In this document: positions 25,490 to 35,829 of the stretch, one piece after another | How the letters are laid out: each line of letters starts with the position of its first letter | How positions within the stretch are numbered: position 1 is the stretch's first letter | Assembly (NCBI RefSeq): GCF_040802235.1 | Contig: NC_133164.1 | Coordinates: 91,008,302-91,072,301 of the forward strand | DNA length: 64,000 nt | Direction: 5' to 3' | DNA from: Manis javanica | Taxonomy: Eukaryota > Chordata > Mammalia > Pholidota > Manidae | The notes under the pieces: generated by a model | Seen by the model: only the letters and a program-made list of their open reading frames with translations | The model's database searches: none | Told to the model about the DNA's origin: nothing | Made by a program: the position numbers and the translations under genes

Positions 25490-28400
25490 CCAGCTCCATC
25501 CATGTTGCTGCAAATGGCAGGATTTGTTTCTTTCTTATGGCTGAATAGTATTCCATTGTGTATATGTACCACATCTTCTATATCCACTCATCTACTGATG
25601 GACACTTAGGATGCTTCCATATCTTGGCTATTGTAAATAGTGCTGGGATAAACGTACAGGTGCATATGTTCTTTTGAATCTGAGAACTTGTATTCTTTGG
25701 GTAAATTTCAAGGAGTGGGATTCCCAGGTCAAATGGTATTTCTATTTTTAGTTTTTTGAGGAACCTCCATATTGCTTTCCACAATGGCTAAACTAGTTCA
25801 CATTCCCAACAGCAGTGTAGAAGGGTTCCCCTTTCTCTGCATCCCCTCCAACATTTCTTGTTCTTAGTATTTTTGATGCTGGCCATCCTAACTATCATGA
25901 GGTGATATCTCATTGTGGTTTTAATTTGCATTTCCCTGATGATTAGTGATATGGAGCATCTTTTCATGTGCCTGTTGGCCATCTGAATTTCTTCTTTGGA
26001 GAATTCTCTCTTCATATCTTCTGCCCATTTTTTAATCTTGTTGTTTGCTTTTAGGGTGTTGAGGCATGTGAGTTCTTTATATATTTTAGATTTTAACCCC
26101 TTGTTGGACATGTTGTTTGCACGTATATTCTCCCATACTGTAGGATGCTTTTTTGTACTGTTGATGGTGTCCTTTGCCATACAGAAACTTTCTAGTTTTA
26201 TGTAGTCCCATGTGTTCATTTTTGCTTGTGTTTCCCTTGCTCGAGGAGATGCGTTCAGGAAGAAGTTGGTTATGTTTATATTCAGGATATATTTGCTTAT
26301 GTTGGGTTCTAATAGTTTTATGGTTTCATGAATTACATTCAGGGCTTTGATCTATTTTGAGTTTACTTTTGTGTATGTTTCATTCTCTTGCATATAGCTG
26401 TCTAGTTTTGCCAACACCAGTTGTTGAAGAGGCTGTCATTTCCCCATTGCATGTCCATGACTGCTTTATCATATATTAATTGACCATATATACTTGGGTT
26501 TATATCTGGGCTCTCTAGTCTGTTCCATTGGTCTATGGTTCTGTTCTTCTGCCAGTACCAAATTGTCTTGATTACTGTGGCTTTGTAGTAGAGGCTTGAA
26601 GTTGGGGAGCATAATTCCTCCAGCTTTATTCTTCCTTCTCAGGATTGCTTTAGCTATTCAGGGTCTTTTGTGGTTCCATATGAATGTTAGAATTATTTTC
26701 TCTAGTTCACTGAAAAATGCTGCTGGTATTTGGATAGGGATTGCATTGAATCTGTTTATTACTTTAGGCAGGATGGCCATTTTGACAATATTAATTCTTC
26801 CTATCCATGAGCATGGGATGTGTTTCCATTCACTGGTATCTTCCTTAATTTCTCTCATGAGTGTCTTGTAGTTTTCAGAATATAGGTCTTTCACTTCCTT
26901 GGTTAAGTTTATTCCTTGGTATTTTATTCTTTTTGATGCAACTGTGAATGGAACTGTTTGCCTGATTTCTCTTTCTGCTAGTTTATCATTAGTGTATAGG
27001 AAAGCAACAGATTTCTGTATATTAATTTTGTATCCTGCAACTTTGCTGAATTCAGATATTAGATCTAGTAGTTTTGGAGTGGATTTTTTAGGGTTCTTTA
27101 TGTGCAATATCATGCCATCTGAAAACAGGGACAGTTTGACTTCTTCCTTGCCAATATGGTTGCCTTTTATTTCTTTGTGTTGTCTGATTGTCATGGCTAG
27201 GATTTCCAGAACAATGTTGAATAAAAGTGGGGAGATTGGGCATCCTTGTCTTATTCCAAATCTTAAAGGAAAAGCTTTCAGCTTCTCACTGTTAAGTATG
27301 ATGTTGGCTATGGGTTTGTCACATATGGCCTTTATTATGTTGAGGTACTTGCCCTCTATACCCATTTTGCTGAGAGTTTTTATCATGAATGGATATTGAT
27401 ATTGTTGAATGCTTTTTCATCATCTGTGGAGATGATCATGTGGATTTCGTCCTTCTTTTTGTTGATGTGGTGGATGATGTTGATGGATTTTCAAATGTTG
27501 TACCATCCTTGCATCCCTGGAATAAATTCTACTTAACCATGATGGATGATTTTTTGATGTATTCTTTAATTCGTTTTGCTAATATTATGTTGAGTATTTT
27601 TTCATCTATGTTCATCAGGGATATTGATCTGTAATTTTCTTTTTTTGTGTTGTCTTTGCCTGGTTTTGGTACTAGAGTGATGATGGCCTCACTGAATGAG
27701 TTTGGGAGTATTCCCTCATCTTCTACTTTTTGGAAAACTTTAAGGAGGATGGGTATTAGGTCTTCACTAAATGTTTGATAAATTTCAGCGGTGAAGCCAT
27801 CTGGTCCAGAAGTTTTGTTCTTATGTAGTTTTTTTTATTAACAGTTCAATTTTGTTCCTGGTAATTTGTCTGTTCAGATTTTCTGTTTCTGCCTTGGTCA
27901 CCCTTGGAAGATTGTATTTTTCTAGAAAGTTGTCCATTTCTTCTAGGTTATCTAGTTTGGTAGCATATAATTTTTCAAAGTATTCTCTAATAATTCTTTG
28001 TATTTCTCTGGTGTCTGTAGTGATTTTTCCTTTCTCATTTCTGATTCTGTTTATATGTGTAGACTCTCTTTTTTTCTTTGTAAGTTTGGCTAGGCATTTA
28101 TCTATTTTGTTTATTTTCTCCAAGAACCAGGTCTTGCTTTCATTTGTTCTCTTTATTGTTTTATTCTTCTCAATTTTATTTATTTCTGCTCTAATCTTTA
28201 TTATGTCCCTCCTTCTATTGACTTTGGGCCTCATTTGTTCTTCTTTTTCTAGTTTCATTAATTGTGAGTTTAGACTGCTTATATGGGATTGTTCTTCTTT
28301 CCTGAGATAGGCCTGTATTGCAATATACTTTCCTCTTAGCATGGCCTTGGTTGCGTCCCACAGGTTTTGTGGTGTTGAATTATTGTTGTCATTTGTCTCC

Positions 28401-29240
28401 ATATTTGCTTCATGTCTGTTTTTATTTGGTCATTGATTCATTGGTTATTTAGGAGCATGTTGTGAAGCCTCTGTGTGTTTGTGGGATTTTTCATTTTCTT
28501 TGTGTAATTCATTTCTGGTTTCATACCCTTGTGGTCTGAGACACAGGTTTGTAGAATTTCAATCTTTTTGAATTTACTGAGGCTCTTTTTTGTGGTCTAG
28601 TATGTGATCTATTCTTGAAAATGTTCCATGTGCACTTTAGAAGAATGTGTATTTTGCTGCTTTTGGGTGTAGAGTTCTATAGATGCCTGTTAGGACCATC
28701 TAATCTAATGTGTTCTTCAGGGCCTCTCTGTCCTTACTTATTTTCTGTCTGGCTGATCTGTCCTTTAGAGTGAATGGACCGTTGAAGTCTCCTAGAATGA
28801 ATGCCTTGCACTCTATTTCTCCTTTTAATTCAATTAATATTTGTTTCACATATGTAGGTGCTCCTGTGTTGAGAGCACAGCTATTTATTTTAGTTATATA
28901 TTCTTGTTGGATTGACCCCTTTATCATTATGTAATGTCCTTCTCTGTGTCTTGTGACTTTCTTTGTTTTGAGTCTATTTTGTCTGCTACAAGTACTGCAA
29001 CTTCTGCTTTTTTCTCTCTATTAGTTGCATGAAATATCTTTTTCTATCCCTTCACTTTTAGTCTGTGTATGTCTTTGTGTTTAAAGTGAGTCTCTTGCAG
29101 GCAGCATACAGATGGGTCTTGTTTTTTTATCCATTCAGTGATTCGATGTCTTTTGATTGGTGCATTCAGAGCATTTACATTTAGGGTGACTATCGATAGC
29201 TATGTACTTATTGCCATTGCAGTCTTTAGATTCATGGTTA
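25490..29240 (-). pseudogene. L1-2 ORF2, broken, catalytic motif lost
   Basis: Fragments span the ORF2 protein: endonuclease remnant 28927-28700 (GDFNGPF), middle region 28402-27821, reverse transcriptase 27386-26658 ([20 protein letters not shown]) and C-terminus 26219-25578. The catalytic FADD motif reads FSDG, so the second metal-binding aspartate is lost. Frameshifts between all fragments rule out a full protein. The start region retains AACCATGAATCTAAAG. Confidence 0.9.
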
Positions 29241-29569
29241 TCAAAGGTTCACGGTTAACTTCCTTACTGTCTAAGAGTCTAACTTAACTCGCTTAGTATG
29301 CTATTACAAACACAATCTAAAGATTCTTTCTTTTTCTACTCCTTTTTCTTCCTCCTCCATTCTTTATATATTAGGTATCATATTCTGTACTCTTTGTCTA
29401 TCACTTGATTGACTTTTGGGGTAGTTAATTTAATTTTGCATTTGCTTAGAAATGAGCTGTTCTACTTTCTGTGGTTTTATTACCTCTGGTGACAGCTATT
29501 CAACCTTCAGAACACTTTCATCTGTTGCACTCCCTCCAAAATTGACTGTAGAGATGATTTGTGGGAGGT

Positions 29570-30360
29570 AAATTCTCTCAGCTTTTGCTTATCTGGAAAT
29601 TGTTTAATCTCTCCTTCAAATTTAAATGATAATCTTGCTGGATAAAGTAATCTTGGTTCTAGGCCCTTCTGCTTCATTGCATTAAATACATTACGCCACT
29701 CCCTTCTGGCCTGTAAGGTTTTCTGCTGAGAAGTCTGATGTTAGCCTGATGGGCTTTCCTTTGTATGCGATCTTATTTCTCTCTCTGCATGCTTTTAATA
29801 GTCCGTCCTTATCCTTGATCTTTGCCATTTTAATTACTATATGTCTTGGTGTTTTCTTCCTTGGGTCCCTTCTTTTGGTAGATCTGTGGATCTCCATGGC
29901 CTAAGAGACTATCTCCTTCACAAGATTGGGGAAGTTTTCAGGAATTACCTCCTCAAAGACACTTGCTATCCCTTTTTCTCTCTCTCTTCTGGTACCCCTT
30001 TAAAGCGAATAGTGTTCCGTTTGGATTGGTCACACAGTTCTCTCAGTATTTTTTCATTCCTAGAGATCCATTTTTCTCTCTGTGCCTCAGCTTCTTTGTA
30101 TTCTTTTTCTCTAGTTTCTATTTCATTTATTTTCTTCTCCACTGTATCCAATCTGCTTTTAATACCCTCCATTTTGCTCTTCAATGATTGGATCTCTGAC
30201 TGATAATCATTCCTGAGTTCTTGAATATCTTTCCATATCTCCATGAGCATGTTAATGACTTTTATTTTGAACTCCCTTTCAGGAAGAGTCATAAATTCCA
30301 TATCATCTTTCTCAGATTATATCAATTTTACTCTGAATCAGGTTCCTTTGGCATTTCATA
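29570..30360 (-). pseudogene. L1-2 ORF1, broken
   Basis: Coiled-coil and early RRM remnant at 30301-29966 (ELCDQSKRNTIRFKGVPEE) and a downstream fragment at 29897-29691 (RHIVIKMAKIKDKD, KGKPIRLTSDFS). A frameshift lies between them and further breaks lie near the start codon. Confidence 0.85.
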
Positions 30361-31846
30361 TTTGTATATGGCGCCCTCTAGTGTCCCGAAGGTCTACTCT
30401 CTGTAGCTACTCAGCCCCTGAAGCATTGTTGGGGTTCGTAGGGGAGTGGTATTGGTGCCTGGGGGAGGAAAGAGCTGTTTCCTGATTCCCGGAGGCTCTG
30501 CCGGAACCAGTGGGCCAAGCACTCTATGCTTTGCGATTGTAGTATAAGCCTCTATGTTTTGCGTTTGTATTTGCTGTAGATAGATCTTTCCTCTGGCTGG
30601 CCTAACACCAGTTTAGGGTAGGGTTTGCCAGTTTGCAAGCCAGGTAGGGCTTGCCAGGAGAAAGGCGCAGTAGGCTGCCTATCACGGATGGGGTCCTTGG
30701 AGCTGTGTAGCCAGCCAGGGAGCTGGAGCACCTGGAAATAATGAAAGCTCCCAAACTGCTGGGCAGCATGCACCTGGACAAATTTGTCTACCTGTCCTTT
30801 CTCCTGAGCAATAAGCTCTGTGCAACCCTTGACCCTTTAGCAGCCCTTTTGCTAAGGGCTTCCTTATTAGAAGTCTCTCACATTGCCCACCTTTCTTTTG
30901 TCCCAGAGCTGCTGGATATGGATCCCTGCTTTCCACAAGCAGCTGGAATCTCAGTCTCTCCAGGAATTCTGCCTGGCTTAGCTTTCCAATCCCCTAATCA
31001 CAAGAGTATCATGAAAGCACCATGAAATGTAGGTTTGTGCTCCCAGAGCAGATCTCCAGAGTTAGGTATTCAGCAGTCTCAAGCCTCCACTCCCTGCCTG
31101 CTCTGTTTCTCTTCCTCCAGCCAGTGACTTGGGGTGGGGGAAGAGCTTGGGTCCCACCAGGCCACAGCTTTGGTATGTTACCCTGTTCTGTGAGGTCTGC
31201 TCTTTTCTCAAGGTGTATGCAGTCTGGCACAGTCTTCTTTCCTGTTGCTCTTTCAGGATTAGTTGTATTAATTATATTTTTGTAGTATATGCAGTTTTAG
31301 GAGGAAGCCGCTATCTCACCTCTCATGCCGCCATCTTTAATCCTCTCTCCTTAGACGTTTCATATTTATATGTGGCGCCCTCTATTGTCCAGAAGCTCTA
31401 CTCTCTGGACCTGCTCAGCCCGTGGAGCAATGTCAGGGGTCACAGGGGAGCAGTGTTGATGCCTGGGGAGAGAAAGAGCTGTTTCATGCTTCCCAGCTGT
31501 TATGCCTGTCTCCACTACCAGAACTAGTGGGCTGAGAATACAGGTATAAGTCTCTATGCTTTGCGTTTGTAGCTGCTGTAGATGGGGCTTCCCTCTGACT
31601 GGTCTAATGACAGGGTAGGGTTTGCCAATTTGGGAGCCAGGTTGGGCTGGTTGGGAGAAAGGCTCAGTAGGCTTCATGTCACAGAGGGTGGCCTTGGAGC
31701 TGTGTAGCCAGTCAGGGGGCTGGAGTGCCTGAAGATCATGGAAATTCCCAAACTGCTGGGCAGAATGCACCTGGACAACTTTGTCTACCTGTCCTTTCTC
31801 CTGAGCAGGAAGCTCTGTTCAATCCTTGCCCCTTTATCAGCCCTCT
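30346..31846 (-). promoter_or_regulatory. L1-2 5'UTR with 1.5 copies of a ~1,004-bp unit
   Basis: Sequence 31350-31846 repeats 30346-30842 at an offset of about 1,004 bp (for example cggcgccctct-type phrases near 30374 and 31376; gggtagggtttgcca near 30615 and 31613; tttgtctacctgtcctttct near 30782 and 31780). The outer copy ends at the bases of the ORF1 start, immediately next to the AAGATGGCGGC start of the inner copy. The L1 therefore carries a partial upstream promoter unit in tandem. Confidence 0.75.
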
Positions 31847-31857
31847 TCTGAATTCTT
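31847..31857. repeat. Target-site duplication of L1-2, right copy
   Basis: TCTGAATTCTT, matching the sequence at 25050-25060 at the other end of L1-2. Confidence 0.6.
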
Positions 31858-32539
31858 ATAAAATGAGCCTAATTTGACTTTCATGTGACAGCTTTTCAGG
31901 TATATGAAAACCACCAAAATATTCATACATTAAGTCATTCAAAATGTACATGAACAAGAGAAAAGCAAACAATGATCTGCAGAGCTGGTCTGGTCCAATA
32001 AGTGAGATCTAGGTGGATTTAGGAGCTGGCCTGGCAATCACAGATGGGCATAGTATTCTCCTGATGAACATAAACAATTTCATAGAACACCTACATCAAA
32101 CAACACCACTCTGTGATCTTGATAAAGTGAGGCAAACCCAAAGCCCAATGAAAACAAAACCACTTTATACTCTTATTTAAGCAGAGAAAGAAACAAGGTC
32201 CCTGTGTAAACCGCAAAAATACTAACAATTCTCCCTGCTAATATAACTGCTGTTGCTCTTTTAACAAGCGTTAGCCTTCCTTTTATCTTCCCTCCATCTG
32301 GGAGAAATTCATTAAGATACTAGTCAGAGAATAATTCCTGCTTCCTGGCAAGACCCAATCCATAGCAAAGCCCTACTTCTTTGAAAGCTTCCCCAAATCA
32401 GCTAATATAAGCCTAAATGCTTCAAGTCTTTACTGGGTGGCTCCATGGTTCCCCCTGGTGCACATTCTCCCTCATTGCAGTGTGACCAAAACCCAACTTG
32501 TTCCACTATGGGCATGTTCCTGGTGATCTTTGGCTTGGG
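31858..32539. other. Intergenic; no gene recognised
   Basis: No exon or clear repeat family seen. Confidence 0.45.
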
Positions 32540-33690
32540 GACACTGACATACTGATATACTTAATATGAGCCAGGCACTGGAGGTACAGCAATGAATAAA
32601 ACAGATGAAAAATCTTTCCCCTCATAGGGCTTACATGAAGGTGAAGAATGAACTTTTTATATTAATGTAATATAAAGTGTTAAGTACCATGGGAAAAAGT
32701 AAACAGGGGTAGGGAGTAATGTGTGTTGGAATTTTTAATTGGTTATTCAGGAAAAGCATTACTGAGATAATATTTTAAGATCTGAAGGAGGAGAAGCAGG
32801 AGTCAAGCAGCTATTTCAGGGTGTCCCAAGTAGAGGAAACAGCAACTGTGAAGGCCCAAGGGTAGGATAGTGCCTTATGTGGCTCAAGAAATAGCAGGAA
32901 GAACTGATGCTTCTGGTGTGGGGTGATCAGAAAGGAGAGTAAGAGGAGACAGAGAGTAGGTGGAGGTCCGGGGAGGGAAGAACCATCATAAAGTGCCTTG
33001 CAGACCATGCAAGGACTTTGACTTTATCTCTGAGATGGAAACTTGTTGGAGAGTGTTGAACAGAAAATGACATGATCTTACTTACAGTTTAGTTTAAGAA
33101 ACATATGCTCTAGCTGCTGTGCTGAGAAGAGACTGTGGGATGGTGGGATGAAGGTAGAATCAGGAAGACCAGGTACTTGTAATAATCCAGTGAGAGATGA
33201 TGGCTTGGACCAGGCTGGAAACTCGGGAGTTGAAAAGCTAGTAGATTCTGGATATATTTGGAAAGTAGAACAGGCCAGAGTTACTGCTATGGAGGATGGG
33301 GTGAAAGAGAGAAAAGTCACAGAAGACATTAAAGTTTTGGCTTGAACTAAAACTGAAAGGCTGACGGCTGCCATTCACTGAGACAAGGAAGACAGTGGGA
33401 AGGCAGGTTTTTAGAAGGAAAGAATAGGAATTCATATTTAATTTGCGATAACAAGTGGATATGTTGAGTAAGCACTTGAATAGCCAACAATTCAGAGAGA
33501 TCTGGGCTGGACTTATAACTTTGAAGTTTGACAGTAGATAGTATTTAAAGTCATGAGACTGGATGAGATCACCAAGCAAGGGAGTACAGACTGATAGAAA
33601 AGGTCAAAGACTGACCTCAGGGTGCTCCACTGTTTAAAGGTTAGGGAAATGAGAAGAAATAAACTAAAAATATCCAAAGGAATAGCCACT
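32540..33690 (-). repeat. Long L2 LINE remnant (reverse-transcriptase region)
   Basis: Read on the minus strand, the 3579-3238 end of this block (33579-33238) preserves L2 reverse-transcriptase text such as LGDLIQSHDFKYYLL and a downstream LNMNSYSF, equivalent to the conserved region before and after the YADD motif. YADD itself is degraded. The top strand carries matching antisense phrases (gtgccttgcagaccatgcaa, atgatcttacttacagttta, caataatcca-type). At over 1.1 kb this is unusually long for an L2 relic. Confidence 0.75.
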
Positions 33691-33929
33691 GAGATAGGAT
33701 AAAACTGATAGTGTGGAATCCTGAAACCCCAAAGTATGCATTTGAAGGAGGGAATGACCAATATGTCAAACTATGTCAACATGAGGGTGAGAATTGACTT
33801 TGAGATTTACAATATCTTCCTTGGGCCTTTCTTTTTAGGAAACATGTCATTCCATAATTTATATTTGCTTTTTGTTTATAAAATATCACTTTCTAATGTA
33901 CTACATAATTTACTTATTTACCTTACCGT

Positions 33930-34065
33930 CTACCTATTCTTACTAGAATAAAAACTCCATTAGGTTAGGGACTTTTGTCTATTTGACTAATTAATAAAAT
34001 ATGGCATAGAATAGAATCTGGTCATAGTAGGAGCTCAGTAAAGATTTGTGAATGAATGGTTTTCA
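33930..34065 (+). repeat. L2/MIR-type 3' end
   Basis: The phrase 'ccattaggttagggactttt' followed by 'agtaggagctcagtaaagat' and 'ttgtgaatgaatgg' is the familiar L2 3' terminal pattern. Confidence 0.6.
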
Positions 34066-34499
34066 GATCCATCACTGTGTTGGTCTGACACCTATAAACA
34101 TGCTTGTTTGGAATGTTTCTCTAAATCTATCAGAGTACCTTATAGCCAGGTTCTCCTTGTTCAAAGCTTGTCATTTTATGGTGCAGCTCGGCAAGCCCAG
34201 CCTGTTTGGCAGGCAGTCACCCTCATACTTCATGCCTCCCTTATCCAGCACCATGTACTTTCCTGTGAACTGAAGGCAAAAATCCACAATAGGTCAGCCT
34301 CACAGAGCTCAGGATACGTGCCACATCTCTAATGGTAGGATCATGTTTTAAAGAGTGGAGAAAAAGGACATGTTTTAAAGAATGGAGAAAAAGGACATCA
34401 GACATCAGATGGGGAAATGTCTTTTAAGATAGGAATGCCCAACCTGAACTTCCAAATATTTCAACTTTGGAGACTGATAGGAGTTTAAGCTTCTCCTGT
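34066..34499. repeat. Unassigned intergenic sequence with a 27-bp tandem duplication
   Basis: No exon recognised. Positions 34342-34368 and 34369-34395 are 27-bp direct repeats differing at one base (catgttttaaagagtgg versus catgttttaaagaatgg), followed by a small catcaga repeat. Confidence 0.7.
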
Positions 34500-34670
34500 G
34501 GCATCAAGTAGCCCTGGGACTTTGGTCAAACCAATGAATTTAATGGAGCTGCATTTTCCTCATCTGCAATAGGTAATTAATTGGGTCTATATTGCAGGGT
34601 TGTCATAAGGATTGAGAGAATTATGTACAGGTCTATAGACCTTAACAGATGCTATTATTACTTCATAACC
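34500..34670 (+). repeat. MIR SINE
   Basis: The MIR core and 3' text are readable: 'gggactttggtcaa', 'gctgcattttcctcatctgc', 'gcagggttgtcataaggatt', 'agatgctattatta'. Ancient tRNA-derived SINE. Confidence 0.75.
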
Positions 34671-34769
34671 CTGTCCCATTTGCCAAATATTTCAGCTTTG
34701 ATAAAACGGATGCAAAGAGCTTATTTTCTTCCAGTAACACTATACAATAAAAAGGACAAATACAGTATG

Positions 34770-34920
34770 TTCCTTTTGTGTCTAGTTTATGCCACTTGGC
34801 ATGTTTTCAAGTTTCATCCATGTTGTAAACAATTATATTTCTAAATTGTATTTTTTCTCATGAGTGGGAAATGGTGCAACATGATATCCTTTATATGATG
34901 GAAAGCAATTTGAATCTTTT
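34770..34920 (-). mobile_element. Old L1 ORF2 3'-end fragment (antisense)
   Basis: Top strand 'gtctagtttatgccacttgg', 'catgttttcaagtttcatcc' and 'atgttgtaaac' is the reverse complement of the L1 ORF2 end. Confidence 0.6.
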
Positions 34921-34924
34921 CAGT

Positions 34925-35490
34925 CTATAGTCACACGATTTTGGAGCACTGCAACTTGCACTTCTCCTAATTCTTGGTTGAGTTCCAACAGTATAGATTC
35001 AGTCAAATTTCTTGTTTTACTGTATGCACAGGCCAGCTTAGATATCTTCTTCTTCATTCCAATTGCAAGTCCAGGAACCAGTGGGATGAATGCAGCTACA
35101 ACTGCAGCAGCGCCAGAATCTTTCTTGAAGTTTTTTGATGATCATCTTCTGGAATGACTCTTCCAGAGGATGTAGATATTGGAAGTTCTTCTTCATATCA
35201 TATCTTAATTCGTTTTCTGTGTAGCCAAATTAGGCTTTGATCCTCTGCATAAACACAAACAAACCCTTTGCCCACACTTTGATATGACCTTTATACCATT
35301 GTGAAGAACCTATTGGAGATCACCACACAGGAACTGCTTTTTTTTTTAAGAGAAAGGAACATTATCAGAAAAATGTACTTCCATAGCTGATCATCTGACA
35401 CCCTTTAAAAGATCAAAATTAAGGATATGTAAAGCACGCATTACTCCTTGATTTGCAGTTACATTTTATCCTATCAGGGAGTAATCCCCC
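34925..35490 (-). pseudogene. ERV env remnant attached to L1-3, truncated
   Basis: Parallel to the segment in L1-1. Minus-strand sequence encodes the same hydrophobic stretch and early heptad region of a retroviral transmembrane subunit, with extra small indels, then breaks off before the cysteine motif. It also keeps about 50 bp near 35310-35360, including an A-run, that L1-1 has lost. The two copies are therefore independent descendants of a longer ancestor. It is non-coding now. Confidence 0.7.
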
Positions 35491-35829
35491 TTTTCTTTCT
35501 CTTTTCTTTTTGTTATCATTAATCTACAATTACATGAAGAATATTATGTTTACTAGGCTCTCCCCTATACCAAGTCCCCTGCACAAACCCCCTTACAGTC
35601 ACTGTCTATCAGCATAGCAAAATGTTGTAGAATCACTACTTGTCTTCTCTGTGTTGCACAGCCCTCCCCTTTCTCCCACCCCCCACATTATGCATGCTAA
35701 TCATAATACCCCCTTTCATCCTCCCACCCCTTATCCCTCCCTACCAACCCATCCTCCCCAGTCCCTTTCCCTTTGGTACCTGTTAGTCCATTCTTGGGTT
35801 CTGTAATTCTGCTGCTGTTTTGTTCCTTC

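Larger units (their letters stand above)
25061..31846 (-). mobile_element. L1-2: near-full-length L1 with duplicated promoter unit
   Basis: Minus-strand order: a truncated extra 5'UTR unit (31846-31350), a complete ~1 kb 5'UTR beginning with the AAGATGGCGGC-type start (about 31337-31321), ORF1 remnants (about 30355-29570), ORF2 remnants (about 29240-25490) and a 3'UTR to an A-rich end at 25061. The 3'UTR differs from L1-1 and L1-3 and lacks the retroviral extension. Both ORFs are broken. It lies between RPRD1A and SLC39A6. Confidence 0.85.
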
